Source: Nectonema munidae
Lineage: Eukaryota > Nematomorpha > Nectonematoida > Nectonematidae
Assembly: GCA_030549495.1 (NCBI GenBank)
Contig: JAUIRK010000097.1
Coordinates: forward strand, 1,459,001-1,523,000
DNA length: 64,000 nt
Reading direction: 5' to 3'
The notes under the pieces are model-generated. The model did not search any database, was not told where the DNA came from, and was given only the letters and a program-made list of their open reading frames with translations. Below, one piece after another: positions 29,680 through 41,136 of this stretch. How positions within the stretch are numbered: the stretch's first letter is position 1; each line of letters begins with the position of its first letter. The translations under genes and the position numbers were made by a program.

Positions 29680-30929
29680 TTAAAAATGCTTTAGGCATTT
29701 GGCTTTGCGTTTGTGCTGCTCTGTGTCAGTTTCACGATGCAGGAACACGCAGAAATCGCCCATCATGTTCGGGTTGTGCCGCCCTTGGTACGCGTCTCCA
29801 TGAGTGAAATCTCTTGGTGGAATCGCTCGCCGTGCTCGTCCGAGACTGCTCCCAAGTTGTCAGGGAAGAAGTTCAGGTGCTGGTGTAGGAAATGGATTTT
29901 CAGGGACATCCTGGAGCCAAGTTTCCTGAAGGACTCCAGCAGCTGCTGCATTATTTCTTCATAGTTGTCCGCGCGCTCGTTCCCCAAGAAGTTGTCCGTC
30001 ACAGCTTTGAAGCTCCTCCACGCTGCCAGGTCATTGGGGTTTAGAGTTGTCGGAAAAGTTTCGTCCTTCATAATCTGTCGGATTTGCGGTCCAACAAAGA
30101 CACCAGCCTTGATCTTGGCCTCCGACAAGGTGTTGCCAAACTTTTCCTTGAGGTATAAAAACTCACACCCATTCAGATCCATTGCCCGTACAAAACTTTT
30201 CATCAAGCCGAGCTTTATGTGGAGTGGTGGAAGGAAAACCTTGGCTGGGTCGACAAGGGCGACATGCTTCACGTTATGTCGACCAGGTACATGCTCCTTT
30301 CGCTCTTCCCAATCTTTCTTCGTCCAGTGATTCTTGTCGTCTCTGTTATCCCAGAGACAAAGGAAGCACATGTATTTCGTGTAGCCTGACTGCAGCCCTA
30401 ACAACAGCGCCACCACTTTCAAGTCTCCGCAGATGTGCCAGTTGAAGTCATTATACTTGATGGAATCAAGCAGCTGCCGCATAGTCTCATAGGTCTCTGT
30501 CATGCCGAACGCGTGAGCCAGTGGGACTGATGGTTTCTCGTTGCCATTGTGGAACAAAACAGCCTTCAAGCTGTTCTTCCCCGAGTCGATGAAGAGGCGC
30601 CAGTCTGCAGGATCGTGATCACACCCATGTTCTTTCAACAGACCGTTGATGTCAATGCAGAATGTCATCGTGTCTTCCATCTCAAAGAACTCATCCATGT
30701 CTCTGTGACGTGCTCTGAACAAGGATATCTTGGTGTTAGGTTCCAGTAGATTCCACTGCTGCAGCCTTGATCCAAGCAGCTCTGCCTTCGCCTTTGACAG
30801 CGAGAGATCTCCTACAAGATCATTTAACCCTATTAGTGCTGGGGGGGGGGGGGGCGTAATTAATTGTAGAAAATTGGCTGAATTATATCCCTTAAATTTT
30901 GTGACTTTTCCTAAAATCGCTAGCTGCAT
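29680..30929 (-). pseudogene. Multicopy DDE-like gene of arthropods, function unknown
   Basis: The main frame (30929-29763) has 388 residues. It carries MTFCIDINGLL, WRLFIDSGKNSLKAVLFHNG, CGDLKVVALLLGLQSGYTKY with a CFLC pair, LPPLHIKLGLMKSFVRAM, KIKAGVFVGPQIRQIM, MSLKIHFLHQHLNFFPDN and SDEHGERFHQEI. I recall many near-copies of this protein in arthropod genomes. Its conserved acidic residues and CxxC suggest a DDE-type transposase, but I cannot name the superfamily. One frame slip near the end of METR shifts the C-terminus; in the next frame YQGRHNPNMMGDFC follows and continues to a stop at about 29680. The N-terminus passes through a long G/C run (30841-30854) that reads as prolines, so the true start is uncertain. 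It is clearly less AT-rich than its surroundings and lies antisense inside the Dok-7-like intron. Confidence 0.6.
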
Positions 30930-31179
30930 CTTTTGAAACCATTTTCATGGTAGTTGAATGACCCCTTCATGTCCAAAACTGTCAATCAAAATAAAAAATT
31001 AAAATTTTTCAGCAAAATTTTGACATTATCTGTACTTAACCTTATAACTTAGGATCTATATTATATAATACCCTGAAAATTTATAATTATATACAGTTTG
31101 GAACGCATAACACTTTATATATTTAATTATTTCAATAATCATGGCTAATTTTTAGAAAATGTCAATCAAAATTTTGATT

Positions 31180-32950
31180 GATCAAAAATATACCTTCAAA
31201 TTTTACATAAAATATATGTTTTTATACTAAATCGGTCATGCTGTTTTCATTTCTGGACTCATTTTTTACATTTAGGATTTGAAAATACCTATAAGTATTA
31301 ATCAAATTTGCGGTTTACTTCTGAAAATTGTCTCCAAAAACATTCCTCACATTTTACATAAAATATATGTGTTATACTAAATCGGCCATGCTGGTTTCAT
31401 TTTTAGACTAATTTTTTACGTTTAGGATCTGGAAATGCCTATAAGTATTAATCAAATTTGCGGTTTACTTCTGAAAATTGTCTGCAAAAACATTCATTCA
31501 AATTTTACAGTGAAATATATGTTTTATACCAAATCAACCATGCTGATTTCATTTCTGAACTCATTTTTCAAATTTAGAGATTTTAAAATACCAGTCAAAA
31601 TTTGCGGTTTACTTTCAAAAGCTATCTCCAAATATATTCTCTCAATTTTACATGAAATATTGTTTTTATACCAAATCGATCATGATGTTTTCATTTTTGA
31701 ATCCATTTTTTACATTTAGGATATGAAAATGCCTATAAGTATTAATCAAATTTGCGGTTTACTTCTGAAAATTGTCTGCAAAAACATTCATTCAAATTTT
31801 ACAGTGAAATATATGTTTTATACCAAATCAACCATGCTGATTTCATTTCTGAACTCATTTTTCAAATTTAGAGATTTTAAAATACCAGTCAAAATTTGCG
31901 GTTTACTTTCAAAAGCTATCTCCAAATATATTCTCTCAATTTTACATGAAATATTTGTTTTTATACCAAATCGATCATGATGTTTTCATTTTTGAATCCA
32001 TTTTTTACATTTAGGATATGAAAATACCTGTAAGTATTAATCAAATTTGCGGTTTACTTCTGAAAATGGTCTCCAAAAATATTCTCTTGAAATATATGTT
32101 TTTATACCAAATCAATCATGCTGTTTTCATTTCTGAACTTATTTTTTACATTTAGGATGTGAAAATACCTATAAGTGCTAATCAAATTTGCGATTTACTT
32201 CTAAAAATTGTCTCCAAAAACATTCATTCAAATTTTACAATTAAATATATGTTTTTATACCAAACCAACCATGCTAGTTTCATTTATGGACTCAATTTTT
32301 GCAGTTTGAATTTGAAAATTTGAATCAATTTTTGCAGTTTGAATCTAAAATTTGTTTTTATAGCAAATAGATCATGATGATTCCATTTCTGAACACAGTT
32401 TTCGCATTTAGAGGTTTTACTGCTAGTGTCAATCTAATTTGCGGTTTATGTCTGAAAACTATATCCCAAAATATTCTCTCTAATTTTACATGAAATATAT
32501 GTTTTTATACCAATTCGACCATGATAATTTTTATTTCTGAAATCATTTTTTGCATTTAGAGGTTTTAAATGTCTGAAAGTGTCTATCAAATTTTCGATTT
32601 ACGTCTAATGTCTGCAGAAATATTTTTGAAATTTAAATAAAATATGTCTTTTTATGCCAAATGGAAGATGCTGGTTTCATTTTTGGACTCAGGTTTGGCA
32701 TTTATGGTTTTAAAATATCTGAAAGCTTGAATCAGATTTGCGGTTTACTTCTAGATACTGTCTTCAAAAATATTTTCAAAAAAATAAAATATCTGTTTTA
32801 TACCAAATCGACTATGCTTATTTAATTTCTGTACTGGATTTTGGATAATACGGCTAAAAAATATCTCGAAGTGGCAATTGAATTAGTAATGTATGCCTGA
32901 AAAACAGTTCTGTAAAAAATTTCAAAAAATGGCTGCATATTAGGTATATA
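31180..32950 (+). repeat. Tandem satellite array 1, monomer about 150 bp
   Basis: About eleven units can be followed from the marker AATTTGCGGTTTACTT (or close variants) at roughly 31311, 31461, 31605, 31755, 31899, 32050, 32191, 32442, 32595 and 32751. Spacings are mostly 141-156. Each unit also has a TATACCAAATCGATCATG-like box and a TCATTTTTGAATCC-like box. Units 2+3 and 4+5 form a dimer of about 294 bp repeated almost perfectly (31426-31719 and 31720-32012), so this is a higher-order repeat. The right end decays. Short frames at 31435-31980 are satellite translation only. Confidence 0.85.
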
Positions 32951-33960
32951 GTAAAAATATACTTTTTTTTGTATATTTTGGCTAATACTTTCTAGAATCA
33001 TCTTGAGTATGAAATATTTATTAAAAAAAATAAAACGTATTATAAAATCTTTTGAAAATTTGTATGAGAGAAGGAACCAAGTTGAAAACTAATTGAAAAG
33101 AGAACATGTGATCAAAACAAATAATTAAAAAAAAATATGTATCTTGACTAAATGGAAGATCTACAATGTTCTAATGAACTAGGAAGTGGTTTAATTATAT
33201 AATATTAGATGCTTCAAAAAGATTTTGACAGTGAAAAAGAAGTTCCTCTTTTACAAATGAAAAATATTTAAATCTATAGCTTATCATCTAGGATTACAGT
33301 TAACATTTAGCTAAAATGGGTAGGAAATCTGAAAATTTAGAATAGGTCAGATTTATCAAAAATGGTACAGATGCCAATATGTGAGAATTTAGTCACTATC
33401 AAGATATTTTTAATTTAAATTTAATTTGTCCATCTTTTTCCTTTTGCGGCAAAGAGATAATTTTTTAGATGAAGAACGTGGACAACGTTTTGTAATTGAA
33501 CAATGAACATCACGAATGATTCATCAGAAAAAAACTTTTGAAATGAGATTGGTTGACAAATATTCAGGCCTGATAATAAAATACACGATACTGATAAAAA
33601 AAAGTCTAAGATCATCAAGAAGATTCTTTATTCAGTATGCTTTGAGAGAAAAAAAAACTAATTTTATCCTTATAAAAAAATTTTCGAACACACATTAAAG
33701 AATATAAATTTCTAATGAAAAAAGAGCTACCAAGAAAAGATCATTATAGAATGAATACCAAAATTACATACTGTAAATTATAATATGACGTAGAGACTAC
33801 GAGCCGATAACGAATTTGTAGCCAAAAAGATGGAGGTCCTATCAAGTTACATAAGTTACTGTAGAATGAAATATTTTGAGTGAATTAAACACCTAAAGTT
33901 GGTTTATTAAATAAATTAGGAAAATAATTACCAGAGAAATACTGCAAGTAGAAGTTATTT
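32951..33960. other. Intron, between two satellites
   Basis: AT-rich with no recognised gene or repeat. The short frames at 33421-33698 on both strands overlap each other and show no motif. Confidence 0.4.
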
Positions 33961-33964
33961 TTAT

Positions 33965-35860
33965 GTTTATATATTTGACATTGATTTACACGTTTAATCG
34001 ATTTTTTGACAGGTTTTATTGATTTCATAAAAAATGAACATTACCATTAAATTCTGCATACTTGAAATGTATAAAAAACTTTAAAAGAATAAAAATTTTA
34101 ATTTTGACATGGGCTGTCATATTTAAATTATTTTGTCAGGTTTGACTAATTTTTTATATAAAAAAAAGGGAATATAACCAGTAAACACAGCCTACTTGAA
34201 AATGGGTATATGTGTGTAAAAAACATTATATAATTATTTAGATAAAAAATTTCTTTTTTGATGAGCTGTCATATGTAAATCACTTTTTTGACAGGTTTGA
34301 ATGATTTTTATAAAAAATGATTATCACCACTGAATTCAGCATATTTGAAAATGGGTATACATGTGTAAAAAACTTTATATACTTATTTAGATAAAAAGTT
34401 CTTTTTTGAGATGAGCTGTCACATTTAGATCATTTTTTGACAGGTTTGATTGATTTTCATAAAAAATGAATATCACCACAAAATTCAGCATATTTGAAAA
34501 TGGGTATACATGTGCAAAAAACTTTAATTTATTTAGATAAAAAGTTCCTTTTTGAGATGAGCTGTCACATTTAGATAAATTTTTTGACAGGTTTGAATGA
34601 TTTTCTTAAAAAATGAATATCACCACTGAATTCAGCATATTTGAAAATGGGTATACATGTGTAAAAAACTTTATATACTTCTTTAGATAAAAAGTTCTTT
34701 TTTGAGATTGGCTGTCACATTTAGATCATTTTTTTGACAGGTTTGATTGATTTTCATAAAAAATGAATATCACCACTGAATTTAGCATATTTGAAAATGG
34801 GTATACATGTGTAAAAAACTTTATATACTTATTTAGATAAAAAGTTCCTTTTTGAGATGAGCTGTCACATTTAGATCAATTTTTTGACAGGTTTGATTGA
34901 TTTTCATAAAAAATGAATATCACCACTGAATTCAGCATATTTGAAAATGGGTATACATGTGTAAAAAACTTTATATACTTATTTAGATAAAAAGTTCCTT
35001 TTTGAGATGAGCTGTCACATTTAGATCAATTTTTTGACAGGTTTGATTGATTTTCATAAAAAAATGAATATCACCACTGAATTCATCATATTTGAAAATG
35101 GGTATACATGCGTAAAAAACTTTATTTAATTATCTAAATAAAAAGTTCCTTTTTGAGATGAGCTGTCAAATATAAATCAATTTTTTGACAGGTTTGATTG
35201 ATTTTGATAAAAAATGAATATCACCACTGAATTTAGCATATTTGAAAATGGGTATACACGTGTAAAAAACTTTATATACTTATTTAGATAAAAAGTTCCT
35301 TTTTGAGATGAGCTGTCACATTTAGATCAATTTTTTGACAGGTTTGATTGATTTTCATAAAAAATGAATATCACCACTGAATTCAGCATATTTGAAAATG
35401 GGTATACATGTGTAAAAAACTTTATATACTTATTTAGATAAAAAGTTCCTTTTTGAGATGAGCTGTCACATTTAGATCATTTTTTTGACAGGTTTGATTG
35501 ATTTTCATAAAAAATGAATATCACCACTGAATTTAGCATATTTGAAAATGGGTATACATGTGTAAAAAACTTTATATACTTATTTAGATAAAAAGTTCCT
35601 TTTTGAGATGAGCTGTCACATTTAGATCAATTTTTTGACAGGTTTGATTGATTTTCATAAAAAATGAATATCACCACTGAATTCATCATATTTGAAAATG
35701 GGTATACATGCGTAAAAAACTTTATTTAATTATCTAAATAAAAAGTTCCTTTTTGAGATGAGCTGTCAAATATAAATCAATTTTTTGACAGGTTTGATTG
35801 ATTTTGATAAAAAAATGGACATCACCACTGAATTCAGCATAGTTGAAATATATATGTAAC
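33965..35860 (+). repeat. Tandem satellite array 2, monomer about 150 bp
   Basis: About twelve units of a different sequence, marked by GAGCTGTCACATTTAGATCA, TTTTTTGACAGGTTTGATTG, AATATCACCACTGAATTCAG and GAAAATGGGTATACATGTG. The CTGTCA box occurs near 34115, 34265, 34413, 34562, 34710, 34860, 35010, 35161, 35311, 35464, 35613 and 35763. Variants (ATTCATCAT, ATGCGTAAAA, TATCTAAATAAA, GTCAAATATAAATC) recur together about 600 bp apart (35070-35220 and 35670-35820), indicating a four-unit higher-order repeat. The left units are more diverged, typical of an array edge. Every well-preserved unit has CTGTCA and TGACAG facing each other across about 20 bases. Confidence 0.88.
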
Positions 35861-35966
35861 ATTAAAATTATTTATAAAAACTTATTAATATCTGAGAAAA
35901 ATAGGGTGGGGGCACTTTACGCCCCCAGCACTTGAGCTATAACCTTTATTTCATTTTGGGGTCTGG

Positions 35967-36094
35967 GTCAACTCGCACCAAATAACTCTTACCAACTCGC
36001 TCTAATTATTTTTTAATTAATTTGTTTATTTTTGATTGGTTAGTTTATTTTGAGTTGGTATTATAAAGAGGCAACTTGGTTGGTGCGAGTTGAC
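35967..36094. mobile_element. Small palindromic MITE-like element
   Basis: GTCAACTCGCACCAA at 35967-35981 recurs as its exact reverse complement at 36080-36094. A shorter pair (CCAACTC and GAGTTGG) lies inside. The flanks do not give a clear duplication, so the superfamily is open. It could form a cruciform. Confidence 0.5.
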
Positions 36095-36369
36095 TGTAAA
36101 CTCTCAAGTTCTCTAACAAACCTTTTCATCTAAAAAAAAACTCAAACTTTTTGAGGTTGTCCCTGGTTTTTCATCAAGTGCCAATCAACCTTTTTTGGTG
36201 AATGATAGATATTTTTGTTAGTGATTTACGGTTTTAAGAAAAAATGGCAATATAAAAAATTGTATACCCAAAAACGCGGAAAAATGGTCAATTTAAAAAT
36301 GATATGAAATAAAATTTTACATTTCATGGTATTGACACATATGGAACACAATCAATCGTTCAGCTAGAG

Positions 36370-38507
36370 CAGACATGGGCAACTTTTTGTGAACTTGGGG
36401 CCGCATTATATACTTTGTAAGTGACCGCGGGCGGCATGACTATTTATATCACTTTTCTATTATACACAAAGTGAAATTAGGTAGAGAGATTATCGAAATA
36501 CCTTCGAAGAACTACCCACTTCGTGGTTATGTAAAAAAATATTATATATATAAGTATTAGTGTGTGCTATATTAAAGTGTCAAATAATTGTTTAAATTGT
36601 TAATATTCTTATGATAAATATTTTTGTCCTTACATCGTTATTTCGTAATGGTAATTATTAGTATAATTTTATGTGTAAGGTTTTATGATTAAGAAAACAA
36701 AAATTTACCCACATTTATTTTTTTTAATAACACATGTATCAATGGGACTTTTGTACATTTATATTTTCAACAATCTATAAATATTAGGAGGAATTTGGGA
36801 TGTTGCTACTCTCAGGTGCATAACAAGTGCTCATCAGTAATATTTGACTTATGGCTAGATTTAATATGTTTCATTCTAGAAAACATTTTCTCACATACAT
36901 AAGTGCTTGCAAAAATAGAAATGAAACTTTTTGCGGGTTTTAGTATTTCGGGATAATCTTTCTTCGGTAGAGACTTGTAGAACTCTAACAAAGTTGTTTC
37001 TCTGAATTTTTGTTTGAGATCGTCACTTCTTTGTAATTCAAGCAATTCCATCTGAAAAACGTCAAAAACAGAGTCAACATTGACTTGGAATGGAGAGAAA
37101 ACAATTTTGAAATACAAATCTTGACCAATAAAGTCTTGAAATCTTTCTGAGAATTCTTTGTTGAGAAATTGAAGTTCGTTTGCAAATGAAGAAAAAACAG
37201 AGTGTTAGTGCTGTGCCAAAGTGGGAAAGTGAAAAGTTTTTCCATCTTTTAATTGCCTTTCCAAAAGCTGAAGTTTACTTGGAAAGACTTTGACATGCTT
37301 ATACAAATCATGAACAAGTTGAACTTTCCCCCGCAACTTCAAGTTTAGTTCATTTAAATAAGATGTAAGATCCACAAGAAAAGCCAAATCCAATATCCAA
37401 TTTCATTTTCAAGGTTGCCATATTCGGAATCAACGGCTTTTAAAAATTCTTTAACCTGACGATGGTTAAGGGCTCTTGACTTTATAAAATTAACACAGGA
37501 CACCACAATAGACATTACATGTGAAAATTTAATAGATTTAGCACACAAATTTTGTTGGTGGATTATGCAGTGAAATGCAATGATGTTTTTCTCTTTATTG
37601 TAAATTGAAAGCTCTTTATTCATTTTAGAAACAAATCCAACTTTACTTTCAACCATGGCAGGAGCGCCATCTGTTGCCAAACGATGAAGCTTTTCTATTT
37701 GAAGTTGTTCATTAAATTTTTAACTTGCAGAAATATATCCTCTCCTCTTGGTATACTTTTCATTGCTTGCAATCCTAATAATTCTTCAGTTACATTAACG
37801 TCTGAGTCAACACCACGCACAAAAACAGCCAATTGAGCTACATCTGTACTTTCATCAATGGCTAACGAAAAAGTTTCGAATTTTGAGCATCGTTCCATTA
37901 GACTTGATTTTATGTCAGCTTCTAGTTCTTCAATACGTCTTGTCACAGTTCTGCGAGATAAACTAATAGTTTCAAAGTATTTTTTTTTATCTGGACATAT
38001 AATTTCTGATACAGCTTGTATACATTCTTTTACAAATTCTCCATTACTGTAGTTTTTGGAATATTTGGCAATTTTTTCAGAAACAATATAATTTGCTCTT
38101 ACAATATTATCACTTTGGTTCTGTTTCTTCGTAAAAAATGTTTGCTGTTCAATCAAAGCTTTTCTCAATTTCTCAACTTTTTTTCTCTTGAACGACCAAC
38201 AAGACTGCCATACTGAGAATGTTTGGTACTATAATGTCTTTTCAAATTGTATTCTTTCAAAACAGAAACAGTTTCTGAACAAATGAGACAAAGTGCTTTT
38301 TCATTTTTTGCTACAAAAAAATAATTATCGGTCCATTTATTCTGAAACACTCGACACTCCTCAACTAATTTTCGTTTATTAGACATCTTAATTTCTAAAT
38401 AAATTTGAAAAAATAAAAAAAATTAAAAACAACAAAATTAAAATATAATTTTAAACATTCTTCAAGGGCCACACAAAAATACTCGGCCCGCGGGTTGCCC
38501 ATGCTTG
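36370..38507 (-). mobile_element. hAT DNA transposon
   Basis: AGCTAGAG is repeated exactly at 36362-36369 and 38508-38515, the 8 bp duplication of hAT elements. The ends are CAGACATGGGCAACTTTTTG and, as reverse complement, CAAGCATGGGCAACCCGCGG. One minus-strand transposase gene fills the element (2138 bp). It lies in the large intron of the Dok-7-like gene, opposite to it. Confidence 0.92.
36812..38386 (-). pseudogene. hAT transposase (SCAND3/GTF2IRD2-like type), inactivated
   Basis: The N-terminus (38386) carries a BED-like finger (CLICSETVSVLKEYNLKRHY with a later H). The catalytic region has FSLAIDESTDVAQLAVFVRG, then LATDGAPAMV in the next segment and FHCIIHQQNLCAK, and the C-terminal dimerisation part has EILKPAKSFISIFASTYVCE then KMFSRMKHIKSSHKS. 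The catalytic aspartates of DEST and TDGAPAM are visible. Frame slips separate the segments near 38185 (a run of A), 37700, 37380 and the extreme C-terminus, and one in-frame stop lies near 37208, so about five breaks. This family is related to domesticated vertebrate genes, but nothing suggests domestication here. Confidence 0.88.
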
Positions 38508-38515
38508 AGCTAGAG

Positions 38516-39690
38516 CATAGAATGTGATATAAAAAAATATTATTCGTTGAAAGGAATTCAAAAATATTTTCTTTTTAACAAATTTATTATATACAAAAAT
38601 ATTAGATGACATTAATTAGTGTCATGTAGAAACCCATGCATTGTTTTTTTGATTAGGAATAAAAAACATTTAAATTTTCTTCATTTTTTGCTAATGTTTA
38701 GTTAATGGAGAATTTGCATTTTTACTAAGAATCAGGTTATTGATAAAGATACACTTTAAGAGTCATTACTTTATGAAAAGGATATAACTTTTTATATTTT
38801 GAAGTAGTTACGCACAAAGATTGTGAATTCTTATTTCCAACTTTTTTTAGTTATCTGTATCGAATCCATTGGAATTGGACTCGAGGAAAAATAAGTACAC
38901 ACTCTTTTAAAAACCTAATACTTTTCTCTGTATCACATGCAAAATTTTTGAATCAATTTTGACTTAAAAATAATTATTTGTATTTAACAGTAACTATATT
39001 AAGATAAACGATGCATTGTGATTGGATAACGAAATGCATACATTTACTCTTTGTTTTCTCAGCATTGAATCAAACAAATCTTGTTATTTTAAAGTAAAGC
39101 TAGAAGGGAGAGGAGAAGAAAAGAGATTACTCTACTTTATACTAATCATCATCATCTTTGTTGAATGTTTGTTTGTGTGCGTGTGATCTGTTTATACTTA
39201 AATCTTTACATTATGTTGCTCAGAAATGCTGTTCTCAGTACCGCACAGACGTGGTGAAGTCTGTTTCTATGCCGCCCACATAGTGAGTGTGCAAGCTTAC
39301 TAAACTCATCAGAAAAGCCACCCTCATCTGCCCTAATCCCTTTGCGGTGCGTGGGTGGTGGTTGTAGACGGGTTGTACATGAATTTGCATGTCTCTGCCC
39401 CACATATCTCCTCACTCCTATGCATGCTCCAATAAAGCTCTCTTCACTTCGCTGACTCAGAATGAAACTGTCGCTAGCTCTGGCGAATAAATGTTCGCTG
39501 CGCTGCTCACCATCTTCCCTTTGTGTGAAAGCCTTCAAAGGGAAGATAGACATCTAGGATGGAGTAATAAAGTATGTAATGTGAGAGTAATTACTGCCCG
39601 TTGCCCCACATTGAAGTGCTACAGTCCTTCATTCAGCACATCGGCATTTTACAGCGTCGCTCCACGCCCTCCTTCAGTCCACGCATTATT
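38516..39690. other. Intron, with a less AT-rich patch before the second PTB exon
   Basis: The stretch 39170-39690 is noticeably richer in G and C than its surroundings. The minus frame 39553-39206 and the upstream part of the + frame 39491-39868 show no recognisable motif. It may be a regulatory patch or an old insertion. Confidence 0.35.
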
Positions 39691-39695
39691 TTTAG

Positions 39696-39839
39696 ATGCG
39701 GGAGTCTACGTGATCTTGGCGAGTGATGTGCATGATATCGTGAGAGCTTTTCAATTGGCTTCTTCAAATTCTCTGCGCAAACAAGCTGCCACCTTTCAAA
39801 AAGATACGCCCACTTCCAGTGATAACAAGGACAATAATA
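39696..39839 (+). CDS. Dok7: Dok-7-like gene: second PTB-domain exon
   Basis: This 144 bp exon starts after the acceptor CGCATTATTTTTAG and ends at ATA|GTAAGG. With the last base of the previous exon its first two bases make GAT, giving FEVGSTCGKDAGVYVILASD, then VHDIVRAFQLASSNSLRKQ. The strand AGVYVILAS and the following amphipathic helix are the final elements of a PTB fold (Dok-7 has WAGVFFLSS here). The remainder, ATFQKDTPTSSDNKDNN, starts the disordered tail. The exon ends after the first base of a codon, matching the start of the exon at 45477. The upstream part of the longer open frame (from 39491) is not part of the exon. Confidence 0.66.
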
Positions 39840-40976
39840 GTAAGGCAGATATCATTACTTATACCTAATCCATTCATAAATACAAGCTCTTGAGTTACTT
39901 TTGCTACGAATTGGGTTGCCGTCAGATTTTTACATTATCTCAAACCAGGACAAAAATGGCATTAAAAAATATCAAGAATAAAATTTCGTATTTTTAAGAA
40001 AAATTTTTAATATGAAAAACACTTTGAAAGTAAAGGATAAGTTTTTATACTATAAAAAAAAGAGATAAACAATCACATTTCGAACTAATTTTTTCTTAAT
40101 TACTTTTTTTGACATATAAGATTAGTAAATTGAAAACCTTTCCTAATCCCTGCTTTTATAACCGGTCATTTTCCTTATTGCATGTTTTTCTTCCTTTAGT
40201 TTTTCGCCCCGCGGCGAATTTTGTTTTTTTATTGATTCAATTTTTGTATTTTCGATTTTAAAACGCATAAATCCAAATTTTACTAAATCGAGAATAATTT
40301 TTGGAAGTGAAAAATTTGTAACATTTCTAATAGAATACTCCCTTTTTGTTTTATAAAAAGCTGAAACAAAAACTGAGTAGTAAAAGTTTCTTAGGTAATA
40401 AGAATTTTGAGTACTGAATGTTTCTTATAAGTACATGCCAGTCTTCTTAAATTTTTATCTAAATCCATGATTGATGTGGGTATAGTAATGAAATAAAGAA
40501 TGATACATTATCTGAATATAATGAGAATACACGATGATAATTTGGAAAAATTAATGATTGAAGGAATCTGAAGACATAAGAAGATAGAAAAATGAGCTTC
40601 ACAAGGTTAACCAGGATTCGGAAACCAATCAATACACGGCGTGATCTTAGAGCAAAATTGCGCAGTCCGTCTCACTAATTAATACTGGTGGCTCTAGCAC
40701 AATTATCGCGCCCACTGAATCTAAATTTCGCCAATCTTAAAATTGTTAATTATACTTCAAGATCAAGAAAACTAAATTATTCACGTACACATATGTATGC
40801 AAAAATAAAAAAAACTGTAACTAGGTTCCATACTATATGTTACTGAAATCCGTGTATAGCCTTTTTCCTATGCTCATTCTGCAAATTTTTGACAAATAAA
40901 ATGAGAGAAACTAAGTGAGTGACATTTAAAATGATTGAATTCGATGTGCTTTTGTGTGACTCTCATGGGTTGTAGG

Positions 40977-41136
40977 CAGTGGCGTAGCCAAAAAATGGAA
41001 GTTGCGGGGGGAGGGGGGCATGCAAAGAATTTAGGGGGGCAAGCATATTGGAAATAAAATAAGAACTTTAATTAAGTAGTAAAAATATTTGGTATTTTAG
41101 GCACTGCCCCCTTGCCCCCCTCAGGCTACGCTCCTG
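40977..41136. mobile_element. hAT MITE, CAGTGGCGTAGCC family, copy 1
   Basis: The left end CAGTGGCGTAGCCAAAAAAT and the right end (reverse complement) CAGGAGCGTAGCCTGAGGGG flank G-rich tracts. The octamers GTTGTAGG (40969-40976) and GTTCTAGG (41137-41144) match at 7 of 8 positions. The same family lies at 50724-50895. Confidence 0.75.

Noticed and set aside
31435-31980. Two near-identical open frames in a row
   Set aside because: They are translations of the higher-order dimer in satellite array 1.
31180-35860. CRISPR-like array interpretation of the regular repeats
   Set aside because: The unit is about 150 bp with no alternating unique spacers, and the sequence is eukaryotic with introns and transposons. 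These are satellites.
39206-39553. Minus-strand frame of 115 codons in a less AT-rich patch
   Set aside because: No domain or motif, and it overlaps the opposite-strand frame leading to the PTB exon.
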